This document shows, in pieces, positions 23,893 through 32,588 of a stretch of DNA of 37,879 nt. The notes under the pieces are model-generated. The model saw nothing but the letters and a program-made list of their open reading frames with translations. It was not told the origin of the DNA and ran no database searches. The position numbers were made by a program, and so were the translations under genes. Position 1 is the stretch's first letter. The number at the start of each line of letters is the position of its first letter. Origin of the DNA: a bacterium (lineage in GTDB: Bacteria; ARS69); contig JALGZR010000038.1 of the NCBI GenBank assembly GCA_025774805.1, positions 1-37,879 on the forward strand, read 5' to 3'.

Positions 23893-25350
23893 TCAGCGGG
23901 CGGACCGGTCGTCCGCCCCCTGCTCCGCGTCGCGGTCAGAATCGTCGAAGACCTCGTCGAGAGCGTCGGAGTCGAGGGGAAGAAGATCCGCGAGCTCCGA
24001 CGCCAGATCACGGGTGGAGGCGGTGACCACCGTCAGGAGGGGATCCACGATCGAGCGGCGGGAGCGGGGATGCGGATCGAGGGGGAACTCGGGGGTGGGT
24101 CGCACGAGCTCCCCCCAGCGCAGCACCGTGCCGGATCGGGTCGGGAGCGGCAGGGACGGAAGCCGATCGCCGGCCGGCCGGGCCATCCGGGAACGCCAGG
24201 TGATCGAGCCCTCTCGGATCGCCCGTGCTCCTTCTCCGGGCCTTCCCAGCAGGAAGTCGAGGCTTCGGTACGCCTCGGCCACGGGCGAGGGGAGAACGGT
24301 CATCTCGACGACCCGCTCCTCCGCCCAGTTCACGGTCTCCCGCTCGTCGCGCGCGTCGGGACCGGTCGCGAAGGCGCTCGTCTCGAACGCCCCCTCCGGC
24401 CATCGCACCGACCAGTCGATCCGCGTCCGATCGGTTTCACTCCCGGCCGCGGTGGCCGGCGCGAAGATCGGATACCACGCCCGCACCTGGAAAGAACCGG
24501 GACGCAGGGGTAGCGAGGTGACGATTCCCTCGTCCCCCATGTGAACGAGGGGAGAGCGAATGCGGAACTCGACGCGGACCTCCTCGTCCTCGCCGAGGGG
24601 GCGGGGGAACCGGAGGGAGGACTCCATCTCCGGAGTGAATCCCTCCAAGCCGAAGGAGCCGAGCTCGTCTCCGCGGACGAGCTCGACCGGCCGGCCGTCC
24701 ACGTGCAGGCGGTAGATCTGCGCCCTGCGATCCAAGAAGAACCGGAGGGTCTCCAGGTTCTCCAGACGCGAGCGAAGCGTGTAGGTCGCTCCCACGAGCA
24801 TCGCATCTTGCTCCGGGTAGATCCCCACCGAGAGGTCGAGATCGGAGACCCTCACGGGAGAGAGGGAGATCCGATCGACCGCAGCCCATCCGTCACCGTG
24901 GGGGGCGAGGCGCCAGGCCTCCCGGCGGACGACGCGGTTGCTCTCCCGCCTCTCGTCGAGCTGGAGCGTCCAGAGGGACCGTGCCACCGCGAAGGCCTCC
25001 GGCTTCCAGGTGGCGAGACCCGACACGCGCAGCGTCACGACTACGTCCTTGTCGAGCGCACGGGCCTCCTCGACCCGGACGGACAGGTCGGACCACTGGA
25101 ACAGCGCCTGCGCTCGGAGATCGTGCCAGCGACGCGTCGAGTCACGGGCCCCCGGAAGCCACAGCCGATCCCAGGCCACGGTGCCCGTGCCCAGGGCCTC
25201 CACGAGACGGGAGGAGAAATCCGCCGCGAGGTCCGCGGGAGCCCCCCCGCCGGAGACCGGTGACGCCGCCACCGCGATCCCGGCGATCAGGAGCGGGATG
25301 GCCGACGCGGCACGGGAATGGAAGGGGGAACGGGCGCGAAGGCTTGTCAT
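23893..25350 (-). CDS. Exported hypothetical protein with M1-aminopeptidase-N-terminal-like beta domain
   Basis: The product is 485 residues. The signal peptide is clear (SRAASAIPLLIAGIAVAASP after a basic start). Residues about 40-180 form a region with alternating strands and no recognised family. Residues about 190-330 resemble the N-terminal beta-sandwich of M1 peptidases (DLSVGIYPEQDAMLVGATYT, LRFFLDRRAQIYRLHVDG, LGEDEEVRVEFRI). There is no HExxH or GxMEN, so it cannot be a peptidase by itself. The C-terminus is acidic. I chose the ATG at 25350 over 25410 because it begins the signal peptide. Function is unknown. A divergent symporter gene lies 149 bases upstream. Confidence 0.65.
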   Translation of the reverse strand: MTSLRARSPFHSRAASAIPLLIAGIAVAASPVSGGGAPADLAADFSSRLVEALGTGTVAWDRLWLPGARDSTRRWHDLRAQALFQWSDLSVRVEEARALDKDVVVTLRVSGLATWKPEAFAVARSLWTLQLDERRESNRVVRREAWRLAPHGDGWAAVDRISLSPVRVSDLDLSVGIYPEQDAMLVGATYTLRSRLENLETLRFFLDRRAQIYRLHVDGRPVELVRGDELGSFGLEGFTPEMESSLRFPRPLGEDEEVRVEFRIRSPLVHMGDEGIVTSLPLRPGSFQVRAWYPIFAPATAAGSETDRTRIDWSVRWPEGAFETSAFATGPDARDERETVNWAEERVVEMTVLPSPVAEAYRSLDFLLGRPGEGARAIREGSITWRSRMARPAGDRLPSLPLPTRSGTVLRWGELVRPTPEFPLDPHPRSRRSIVDPLLTVVTASTRDLASELADLLPLDSDALDEVFDDSDRDAEQGADDRSAR

Positions 25351-25483
25351 GTCGCCTCGAAGCTGGGGATCCGGCAGGAGCAGGGTAGCAACGTGGGGAG
25401 GTCCCGGCAAGCCGGAGGTGGCACGCCACCGCCCCGTCGGCCGCGCAACCCCCGCGCACCTCCTTGACTCCCTTGACTCCCTC

Positions 25484-25495
25484 GGGAGGCCTCCC
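25484..25495. promoter_or_regulatory. Palindrome at the AGCS translation start, with upstream direct repeat
   Basis: GGGAGGCCTCCC is a perfect 12-base palindrome lying 4 bases before the GTG at 25500, and it contains the likely ribosome site GGGAGG. Just upstream CCTTGACTC occurs twice in tandem. A hairpin here would hide the ribosome site, and a dimeric repressor could bind it; either is inference. Confidence 0.3.
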
Positions 25496-25499
25496 TAAC

Positions 25500-26903
25500 G
25501 TGCGGGCCGTGAACTGGCTTTTCGACCGAGCCGATGCGTTCCTGGCCGCGGCCGTGGACGCGGTCTGGGGAATTCCCCTCGTCATTCTCCTCATCTCGTC
25601 CGGTCTCTACTTCTCGGTGGCCGGCCGGTTCGTTCCGATCCGTCGCTTCCGGCACGCGATCGACGTCATCCGCGGCGAATACGACGACCCGAGCGATCCG
25701 GGGCAGATCAGTCACTTCCAGGCGCTCAGCTCCGCCCTTTCGGCCACCCTCGGGATGGGGAACATCGCGGGCGTCGCGATCGCGGTCTCGGTGGGCGGTC
25801 CGGGCGCGGTGTTCTGGATGTGGATCGCCGGCCTCGTCGGCATGGCCACGAAGTTCTTCACGTGCACGCTCGCCTGCCTGTACCGCCGACCGGACTCCCG
25901 CGGAATTCCCCAAGGCGGTCCGATGTACTGGATCGAGGTCGGTCTCGGTCCACGGTTTCGCCCCCTGGCGATGATGTTCGCAATCTGCGGCATGATCGGC
26001 TGCCTCGCCCTCTTCCAGATCAATCAGCTCGCGAGCCTTCTCGAGACGAACCACCGCGTGCCCGCCTGGGGCACCGGGCTCGGCGCGATGACTCTCGTGA
26101 CGATCGTGATCCTCGGGGGGATCGTGCGCGTGGGTCAGGTCGCCTCGCGAATCGTCCCGGTGATGGCGATCCTGTATCTCGTGACCGCACTCTTCATCAT
26201 CTACCGGAACGCCGAGTCGGTCCCCGGCATCCTCGCCTCGATCGTCACGTCGGCCTTCGGCGGCGGAGCGGTCCTCGGAGGGGCGGTCGGGGTCACGATG
26301 AAGGAGGCGCTGATCACCGGAGTTCGGCGCGCCGCCTTCTCGAACGAGGCGGGCATCGGCACCGCGCCGCTCGCCCACGGAGCGGCGAAGACCGACGAGC
26401 CGGTTCGGGAGGGGCTGGTCGCCATGGTCGGTCCCTTCATCGACACGAACGTGGTCTGCACGCTGACCGCGCTGGTCGTCCTCAGTGCGGGAGGCGAGGG
26501 GTCGCAGGACGGAGTGATCTTGACCGCGCGCGCGTTCGAGGCGGCCATGCCCCGGATCGGAGGCTTCCTCCTCACGATCGTGATTCTCCTGTTCTCCGTC
26601 TCCACGCTGATCTCGTACTCCTACTACAGCCTGAAGTGCGCGAAGTACGTACTGGGGGAGGGTCCGGGGGCCCGGTACATCTACGTCTATCTGGGGTCGA
26701 TCTTCCTCGGCGCGGTCTGGTCGCAGGACATGGTGATCAACCTGCTCGACACCGCGTTCGCGCTGATGGCGATTCCCACGGTGGTCAGTACGTTGATCCT
26801 CTCGCCCCGGGTGGTGGAGGCGACGCGCGACTACTTCGAGCGCATGGGCTCGGGGGGACCGGGCGGTTCCGCCCGCCGGGAGCGATCGGGAGGAGGAACC
26901 TAA
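25500..26903 (+). CDS. Alanine/glycine:cation symporter (AGCS family)
   Basis: The product is 467 residues with about ten membrane segments. It carries the family signature SATLGMGNIAGVAIAVSVGG, then PGAVFWMW, and conserved GGPMYWIEVGLG, AFSNEAGIGTAPLAHGAAKT and DTNVVCTLTALVVL. Such proteins import alanine or glycine with Na+ or H+ (AgcS, AlsT, DagA). GTG at 25500 follows GGGAGG by about 10 bases; a second GTG at 25509 would shorten it by three residues. It is a single gene divergent from the exported hypothetical protein, and its TAA overlaps the stop of the hydrolase tail to tail. Confidence 0.93.
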   Translation: MRAVNWLFDRADAFLAAAVDAVWGIPLVILLISSGLYFSVAGRFVPIRRFRHAIDVIRGEYDDPSDPGQISHFQALSSALSATLGMGNIAGVAIAVSVGGPGAVFWMWIAGLVGMATKFFTCTLACLYRRPDSRGIPQGGPMYWIEVGLGPRFRPLAMMFAICGMIGCLALFQINQLASLLETNHRVPAWGTGLGAMTLVTIVILGGIVRVGQVASRIVPVMAILYLVTALFIIYRNAESVPGILASIVTSAFGGGAVLGGAVGVTMKEALITGVRRAAFSNEAGIGTAPLAHGAAKTDEPVREGLVAMVGPFIDTNVVCTLTALVVLSAGGEGSQDGVILTARAFEAAMPRIGGFLLTIVILLFSVSTLISYSYYSLKCAKYVLGEGPGARYIYVYLGSIFLGAVWSQDMVINLLDTAFALMAIPTVVSTLILSPRVVEATRDYFERMGSGGPGGSARRERSGGGT

Positions 26904-27751
26904 GACCCCCCCAACCAGCGCGAGAACCAATCCCCGGTCTCCCGGACCGCGGCCTCCCACGCCGGCGTCGACCCGGCCCACGGATGCGAGGCGCCGAAGG
27001 TGTGGCCCGCGCGCGGGACGATCACCTTCCTCGTCTCCGTCCCCTTCGCCCAGCCCACGATCCGATCGGCTTCCCGCACGTCGACCGCCTCGTCGACCTC
27101 CCCGTGGACGACCAGGAGAGGGGACCGAAGACGTTCGCACGCTCTCTCGATGTCGTACTCCTCGCGGTGGGCCTCCAGATCCTCCAGCACGTCGAGCGAG
27201 AGCCACATCATCTGACCGGTGCGCGCGTTCGGGACGTCGAGTCTTCCCCTTTGCCGCCAGTCTCCCACGGCGCGCTCGGTGTATCGGAAGAAGGTCGCGA
27301 TGGACGACCACGTCACGACGCAGTGGACGCGGGGATCCGCTCCCGCCACCAGGAGGACCACTCCCCCGCCCCGGCTGTGCCCGAGGAGCCCGAGGCGATC
27401 GGCGTCGATCGATCCGTCGACGGCGCCGGCCGTGATCGCGGCGAGAACGCAGTCGACGTCGAGAATCTCGCGCCCCGTCGTGTTGTGGGAGAAGGCCTCG
27501 AGATCCGTGAACTCCGTGAGCTCCTCCTCGACGCCGTTTCGAGAGACGTTCAACGCGACCGTCGCGATCCCCCGTGCCGCGAGGGCGCGGCCCGTCGGGG
27601 GGAACATGCCCCAGTCCTTGAAGCCCTTGAAGCCGTGCAGGATCACCACGACGGGAAAGGGCCCGTCCCCCGGGGGAAGTCGGAGATCACAGCGGATCGG
27701 CAGTCCGATCTCGTTCGTGAGCCGGAAAGACCTCTCTCGGATCGTCGTCAC
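26900..27751 (-). CDS. Alpha/beta-hydrolase (dienelactone hydrolase / BAAT-like)
   Basis: The product is 283 residues with the hydrolase fold. VVVILHGFKGFKDW forms the oxyanion region and LLGHSRGGGV the nucleophile elbow with Ser126. The acid is probably Asp224 or a near neighbour in LLVVHGEVDEAVDVREAD, and the base His250 in VPRAGHTFGASHPW. It resembles cytoplasmic dienelactone-hydrolase-type serine esterases. The GTG at 27751 overlaps the bshA stop as GTGA, placing it at the end of the bacillithiol operon. A role in bacillithiol-conjugate or thioester hydrolysis is possible but only inferred from that position. Confidence 0.85.
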   Translation of the reverse strand: MTTIRERSFRLTNEIGLPIRCDLRLPPGDGPFPVVVILHGFKGFKDWGMFPPTGRALAARGIATVALNVSRNGVEEELTEFTDLEAFSHNTTGREILDVDCVLAAITAGAVDGSIDADRLGLLGHSRGGGVVLLVAGADPRVHCVVTWSSIATFFRYTERAVGDWRQRGRLDVPNARTGQMMWLSLDVLEDLEAHREEYDIERACERLRSPLLVVHGEVDEAVDVREADRIVGWAKGTETRKVIVPRAGHTFGASHPWAGSTPAWEAAVRETGDWFSRWLGGS

Positions 27752-28866
27752 CCCAGGGCGTCCTCGTAGACCTTCAGGTAGCGATCGACGGCCTCGTCGA
27801 GGCCGTACTTCTCGACGGCGGTTCGCCGGGCCGCCTCCTCCACGCGAGCGAGGCGGGACGAATCCTCCAGGAGCCCGGCGATCGTTTCGACCATGCCGTC
27901 CACGTCGTCCGGCGCGTGGAGGAATCCGTTCTCCCCGTGGCGAACGATCTCGCGCGTTCCGCCGACGTCGGTGACGACCACACCCACGCCGGCGCTCATC
28001 GCCTCGAGGGCGGCGAGACCGAAGCTCTCGTGCTCGCTCGGCAGGAGGAAGAGATCGGCGAGAGGGAGGATGTCCTCCAGGTACTCCTGGGCCCCCAGGA
28101 AGTGCACCGACTCGGCGAGGCCGGCGCTCCGCACCATCTCCTCGGCGGGAAGAAGCCGGGGGCCGTCGCCGACCATCAGCAGCTTGACCGGGTAGCGCGC
28201 CCGAAGGCGCTCGAAGACGCGGATCACGGTCTCCACGTTCTTCACCGGACGGAAGTTCGACGCGTGCATGAGGACGAACTCGCCTTCGGCCGCGAAGGGC
28301 GCGCGCTCCTTGGTGCCCGGGAACGGGCGGAACTGCTCCGAGTCCACGAAGTTGGGAATCACCTCGATGTCTTTTTCGCGCCCGAAGCTCTCGTAGGTCT
28401 TTTCGCGAAGCCAGTCGGACACGGCCGTCACCCGATCGCTGCGCTCGATGGAGAACTTCGTGATCTCGTAGAAGGAGGGCTTCACTCCCACGAGCGTGAT
28501 GTCGGTCCCGTGCAGCGTCGTGACGGTGCGGACCTCCTCCGGACGGTGCATCTCCTTCGCCAGGTAAGCGGACGTGGCGTGGGGCACCGCGTAGTGGGCG
28601 TGGAGGACGTCGAGCCCGTGGGTGTGGATGACCTCGAGCAGCTTGGCCGCGAGGTTGAGCGAGTAGGGTGTGTAGGGGAAGACCGGGTAGGTGTCGACCT
28701 CGACCCGATGGAAGAAGAGGTTCTCGCGGTAGCGGTTGAGACGCACCGGGACGTCGTTCGTGATGAAGTGGACCTCGTGTCCGCGGGTCGCAAGGGAGGC
28801 GCCGAGCTCGGTGGCTACGATGCCGCTTCCGCCGTGGCTGGCGTAGCAGACCATTCCGATTCTCAC
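27748..28866 (-). CDS. bshA: N-acetyl-alpha-D-glucosaminyl L-malate synthase BshA
   Basis: This is the first enzyme of bacillithiol synthesis, a GT4-family retaining glycosyltransferase joining UDP-GlcNAc and L-malate. It is 372 residues. The N-terminus VRIGMVCYASHGGSGIVATE is the BshA signature, followed by VLHAHYAVPHATSAYLAKEM, VTTLHGTDITLVG, VIPNFVDSEQF, HASNFRPVKNVETVIRVF and LLPSEHESFGLAALEAMSAG (donor-binding Glu motif). The GTG at 28866 overlaps the bshB1 stop as GTGA; the frame back to 29385 is shadow. bshB1 and bshC lie directly upstream, making the assignment firm. Confidence 0.95.
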   Translation of the reverse strand: MRIGMVCYASHGGSGIVATELGASLATRGHEVHFITNDVPVRLNRYRENLFFHRVEVDTYPVFPYTPYSLNLAAKLLEVIHTHGLDVLHAHYAVPHATSAYLAKEMHRPEEVRTVTTLHGTDITLVGVKPSFYEITKFSIERSDRVTAVSDWLREKTYESFGREKDIEVIPNFVDSEQFRPFPGTKERAPFAAEGEFVLMHASNFRPVKNVETVIRVFERLRARYPVKLLMVGDGPRLLPAEEMVRSAGLAESVHFLGAQEYLEDILPLADLFLLPSEHESFGLAALEAMSAGVGVVVTDVGGTREIVRHGENGFLHAPDDVDGMVETIAGLLEDSSRLARVEEAARRTAVEKYGLDEAVDRYLKVYEDALG

Positions 28867-29585
28867 GTCGCGTCCTCCGGCGCGAGGGGTGCGAGGTGAA
28901 GTGGATCGCGCACCGCCTGCGGCCCGTCCCGCTTGAAGCCCTCGGCCCACGTGACTCCGATCCGCGCTCCGTGAGCCCGGGAGCGGGCGGCGAGCGCCTC
29001 GTGAAACTCGGGATCGGAGACCTCGGTGCGAACCGGATCGTCCGGATCGCGGAAGAACTGGGTGGCGAACGCGCGGATCGCCGCCCTCTTCGTCTCGATG
29101 TCGGGCGTGATGTCCACGACGACGTCCGGATCGAAGGGGAGCTTCTGCTCGTAAAAGAGGATCGGTCCGGGACGACACGGCTCGCCCGCGGCTTCGAACC
29201 GGGGCATGCGCGCCAGGAAGCGGGCGCGGCCCACGAGCCGCGCGGCCTCGCGGTGGTCGGGATGGAGATCCACCTCCCAGGGAGCCAGGATCAGATCCGG
29301 GCGGTGACGGCGCAACGCCTCCACGATGGTCCTCGTCTGTTCCGGATCGCCGTCCCGCAGTCCCCCGTCCGGCAGGCCGAGGCACTCGCGCGACCGCACG
29401 CCGAGGATGCGGGCGGCCTCCGCCGCCTCGCGGGCCCGGCTCGCGGGAGTGCCCCGTGTCCCGAGCTCTCCGGCGGTGAGATCGAGCAGCGTGACGCCCG
29501 CCCCCCGTCGGACCAGCCCCGCCACGAGGCCGCCGGCGTACAGATCGACGTCGTCGGGATGGGCGCCGACGGCGAGGACGTTCAC
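28863..29585 (-). CDS. bshB1: Bacillithiol biosynthesis deacetylase BshB1
   Basis: A zinc-dependent LmbE/PIG-L deacetylase, it removes acetyl from GlcNAc-malate to give GlcN-malate. It is 240 residues. The AHPDD motif (His9 and Asp12) and LHPDHREAARLVG (His111) supply the zinc ligands. Other conserved stretches are LDLTAGELGTRGTPASR, ECLGLPDGGLRDG and FYEQKLPFDPDVVVDIT. The GTG at 29585 overlaps the bshC TGA as GTGA; an ATG at 29606 in the same frame has no ribosome site. Paralogues act on mycothiol or other sugars, but position between bshA and bshC settles the role. Confidence 0.93.
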   Translation of the reverse strand: MNVLAVGAHPDDVDLYAGGLVAGLVRRGAGVTLLDLTAGELGTRGTPASRAREAAEAARILGVRSRECLGLPDGGLRDGDPEQTRTIVEALRRHRPDLILAPWEVDLHPDHREAARLVGRARFLARMPRFEAAGEPCRPGPILFYEQKLPFDPDVVVDITPDIETKRAAIRAFATQFFRDPDDPVRTEVSDPEFHEALAARSRAHGARIGVTWAEGFKRDGPQAVRDPLHLAPLAPEDAT

Positions 29586-31222
29586 GGGCCCGTCTCTTCG
29601 TCGCATCCGTGGTAGTCGAGGAGCCAGTGGACGGGACGGCCGGCCCGGATGCCCTCGAGGTGCTCTTGGACGGCGCCCCCGAGGCAGCGCAAGGGATCGA
29701 CCCGCGCCTCGAGGAACAGCGACAATGTCGAGAGCACGCGCTCCTGGGGCACCCCCCGGGGCCGCAGGAACTCGCGGTAGTGCTTCACCGCGGGATCGCG
29801 GCGGGCCTCCTGCGACCGGGCGGATGCGGCCGCCTTCTCCCGCAGGCGCCGCACGCCGTCCGCGATGCGACGGGCGGCGTCCGAGACCGCCGCGTCCAGC
29901 TTCGCGTCGAATCCGGATGCCGCCTGGCGCACCCGTTCCAGCGCGGACTCCAGACCCGCCTCCAGATCGTCGAGCGCTCCGGCGAGCTCGGCGGGCAGGG
30001 CGCCTCCCGTCGTGTCCCGCAGGGCGCGGTCGAAGTCCCGTACGAACGACTCCAGCGGGGCGTCCCTTCGACGGGCCAGCTCGCGGAGGCCCGGGGGAAT
30101 CAACGTCGCCTCGAACCGCGGAACGAGCACCGGCATCGGCACCTCGAGAAGCGCGTACTCCGGGGCGAGCTGGGCGTGGTAGGAGATCTCCCCCGGTCCG
30201 CCGACCGTGGCGACGTTCGGGAAAAGGGAGTCCTGGACGAGCGGGCGGAGCGTCACGTTGGGCGACAGAGTCTCCGGTTCGGACTCGATGTGCGCCAGCA
30301 GCTCCTCCTCCGTGCCCTCGAACGGAACGCGGGCCCCGCGGCGGATCCGGAAGAGCGCGTTCCGGCTCGACACGGCGGCGATGCGGGCCCGGTATCCGGT
30401 GGAGACGAGCGCTTCACCCGCCGCGCCGACCACCTGCTCCGCTTCGGTGCGGCGGTCGACGTAGCGCCGGAAGAGCGGAGCGGCCGCCCGGCGCAGCTCG
30501 GGCCAGCGACCGTCGACGACGACGAGCCCCGCCTCGCGAAACAGGTCGTAGAGGAGAGCCGTCGTGAGCTCGCCATGATCGTCCGCCCGGGCAATCGCCC
30601 GCTCGAGGGACTCGATGAGCGCGCTTCCCCGGGGAAGAGCCGCCCAGTCCGTTCGCAGGGCCTCGAGCTCCCTCCGGGTACCGGAGACCCCCAGCCCTCC
30701 GACCATGCCGCCGGCGGGGAGCTCACCCCCGTCCAGCGCGTGACGGATGAGCCGGAAGTCCTCCCCGGGGAAGAAGGCGCTTCTCACCTCGCCGAAGTCG
30801 CTGTCGTCGGCCGCGTTCCAGAAGACGGGCGCCGTCTTCCGCGCGGTCTCCTCTTGGAGCTGGCGCGCCAGCTCGATCACCGTCAGCACTTTGTAGGCCA
30901 CGTAGAGGGGACCGAGGAAGAGGCCGGGTTGCTGACCCGTGGTCACGCAGAGGGCGTCTCCTTCCGCGAGCGCCCTCGCGTTCGTGAGGGCCGCCTCTCC
31001 CGCGCCGAGCCGCTCCCCTTCCTCGAGCGCGCGGCGCCAGACGTCGGAGGCCGGCGGTCGCGCCGCGACCTCCTCGATCCGGGCGGTCCAATCCCGTTCG
31101 CGCGAGGGATGGCGCGGGAGAAAAGCGAGCGCCCGCGTCTCGCCCCGAACGTAGTCGCCGTGGAAGCCCTCCGCCTCGGAGGCGATCGCCTGGGGGGCGC
31201 GCGTGGAGGGAGCGGCCTTCAT
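29582..31222 (-). CDS. bshC: Putative cysteine ligase BshC
   Basis: This is the last step of bacillithiol synthesis, adding cysteine to GlcN-malate. It is 546 residues, the family length. Hallmarks are VTTGQQPGLFLGPLYVAYKV, VFWNAADDSDFGEV, TALLYDLFREAGLVVVD, SPNVTLRPLVQDSLFPNVAT and VGGPGEISYHAQLAPEYALL. A long helical region (about 390-470) forms the coiled coil seen in the family. The ATG at 31222 has GGAGG 4 bases upstream and overlaps the preceding methyltransferase stop as ATGA. With bshA and bshB1 it makes a complete pathway in one transcript, so the cell very probably uses bacillithiol as its redox buffer. Confidence 0.95.
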   Translation of the reverse strand: MKAAPSTRAPQAIASEAEGFHGDYVRGETRALAFLPRHPSRERDWTARIEEVAARPPASDVWRRALEEGERLGAGEAALTNARALAEGDALCVTTGQQPGLFLGPLYVAYKVLTVIELARQLQEETARKTAPVFWNAADDSDFGEVRSAFFPGEDFRLIRHALDGGELPAGGMVGGLGVSGTRRELEALRTDWAALPRGSALIESLERAIARADDHGELTTALLYDLFREAGLVVVDGRWPELRRAAAPLFRRYVDRRTEAEQVVGAAGEALVSTGYRARIAAVSSRNALFRIRRGARVPFEGTEEELLAHIESEPETLSPNVTLRPLVQDSLFPNVATVGGPGEISYHAQLAPEYALLEVPMPVLVPRFEATLIPPGLRELARRRDAPLESFVRDFDRALRDTTGGALPAELAGALDDLEAGLESALERVRQAASGFDAKLDAAVSDAARRIADGVRRLREKAAASARSQEARRDPAVKHYREFLRPRGVPQERVLSTLSLFLEARVDPLRCLGGAVQEHLEGIRAGRPVHWLLDYHGCDEETGP

Positions 31223-31974
31223 CGATCCTCCCGGGTGCTCAGGATCACGAGCCGCGAGCTCACCGCCGGACGGTGCGGAGAACCGTCGTACTCCCCCCAG
31301 ACCTCCCGGGCGGAGAACCCCGCCTCGGCCAGAAGGGTCTCGAGCTCCGTCCGACCGTAGAGCGTGACCCGCTCCTCGTAGTCGGCCAGGATCTCCTCTC
31401 CCGATTCGGGTCGTACGACGACGCGTTTCACGACGCGCGGAACGTCTTCCCCCGTCTCGATCGTCCGTCGCTCCTGAATGCGGTAGGCCCCCGAGACGCG
31501 CTCACCGTCGTGAGTGGGATGCGCCAGCACTTTCTCCCGGTTCAAGAAATCGAGCACGTGAAGGCCTCCTGCCGCGAGGACCCTCGCCCACTCGCGCGCG
31601 ATCGCGCGATCCTCTTCGGGCGTGAAGTAGCCGAAGCTCGTGAACAAACTCGTGACGACAGCGAAGCTGCGGGAATGGAACGGCAGGCGCCGCATGTCGC
31701 CGCGGATCAGGGCCCAGTCTCCTCCCGCCGTGTCGCGGACCTTTCGGGCCTCGGCCAGCAGCGTCGAGGAGAGATCGAGGCCGACGGGCCGAGCCCCGGC
31801 CTCCCGAAACCGGCGGAGGTGCCGTCCCTCGCCGCAGCCCACGTCGAGGAGGCGCCGCCCCGCGAGCGGCTCCGAGTCGCTCAGCGTCCGCACCAGCCGG
31901 GCCGCCTCCCGATCGTCCCGATGCGGGTAGACGGTCGGATACCAGGCGCCGAAGGCCTGCCGAACCCAGGACAA
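31219..31974 (-). CDS. Class I SAM-dependent methyltransferase, first gene of the bsh operon
   Basis: The product is 251 residues. Motif I is RLLDVGCGEGRHLRRFREAG, followed by PVGLDLSSTLLAEARKV, ALIRGDMRRLPFHSRSFAVV, SFGYFTPEEDRAIAREWARV and a C-terminal TLYGRTELETLLAEAGF. It resembles small-molecule methyltransferases of the Methyltransf_25 type. The TTG at 31974 is 7 bases after AAGGAG and is the most likely start; the frame extends to 32022 without a site. It overlaps bshC by ATGA. A link to thiol metabolism, for instance methylation of a bacillithiol adduct, is inferred from the operon only. Confidence 0.85.
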   Translation of the reverse strand: MSWVRQAFGAWYPTVYPHRDDREAARLVRTLSDSEPLAGRRLLDVGCGEGRHLRRFREAGARPVGLDLSSTLLAEARKVRDTAGGDWALIRGDMRRLPFHSRSFAVVTSLFTSFGYFTPEEDRAIAREWARVLAAGGLHVLDFLNREKVLAHPTHDGERVSGAYRIQERRTIETGEDVPRVVKRVVVRPESGEEILADYEERVTLYGRTELETLLAEAGFSAREVWGEYDGSPHRPAVSSRLVILSTREDR

Positions 31975-32079
31975 GCGCGGTCTCCTTCGACCCCGGCGGC
32001 GGGCCGGGGGCCGGCAGAGCATAGCACGGGCCCGGCCGATCCCGGGTCGTCCGGCGCGTGGGTCGGGACCAGGGGATCG

Positions 32080-32451
32080 TCAGGCGGCCTCGCCGAGGGC
32101 GGCGTTCACGGTCTCCCGCACCCGTTGGATCGTGCAGGGCTTCGGGATGTAGCCGTCGGCGCCGTGGGAGAGGACCTGTCTCTCGGTGTGAAAGGTCCCG
32201 TAGCCGGTGATCACGACGACCGGCATCCAGGGGACGCGGGACTTGATCTCCCTCATGAGCTCCACGCCGTCCATGACCGGCATGTTGAGATCGGTGATGA
32301 CGAGATCGATCCCGCCCTCCTCCAGCACCTGGAGGGCCTGCGGGCCTCCCTCCACCGCTTGCGGCAGATGGCCCATGACATCGAGCAGGTCGGAGAGCAT
32401 CTCTCTCATGCTCTCCTGGTCATCGACGACGAGAATGCGCTTGGAACTCAT
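32080..32451 (-). CDS. Single-domain response regulator (CheY-like receiver)
   Basis: The product is 123 residues and just one receiver domain: acidic pocket Asp10/Asp11 (ILVVDDQESMREML), phosphoacceptor Asp54 (VITDLNMPVMDG), switch Thr82 (VVVITGYG) and Lys104 (DGYIPKPC). There is no output domain, so it signals through protein contacts, as in phosphorelays or chemotaxis. The ATG at 32451 gives the usual start just before the first strand; an in-frame ATG at 32490 would add 13 residues and neither has a strong ribosome site. No histidine kinase is in the window. Confidence 0.9.
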   Translation of the reverse strand: MSSKRILVVDDQESMREMLSDLLDVMGHLPQAVEGGPQALQVLEEGGIDLVITDLNMPVMDGVELMREIKSRVPWMPVVVITGYGTFHTERQVLSHGADGYIPKPCTIQRVRETVNAALGEAA

Positions 32452-32588
32452 CGGGAGCTCGTCGGAAGCGGGTTCTCTGGGATTCGGCATCTCGGGGCCC
32501 GTTCTTGAGTTGCGGCATCGACCGGGCCGCCGGTTCGCGACCGGGAAATCCTGATCGGGCCGCTGACCGGCATCTCTCGCGACGCGGG

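Noticed and set aside
25347-27311. Minus-strand frame of 654 codons opposite the AGCS symporter
   Set aside because: Shadow of a gene with unmistakable family signatures.
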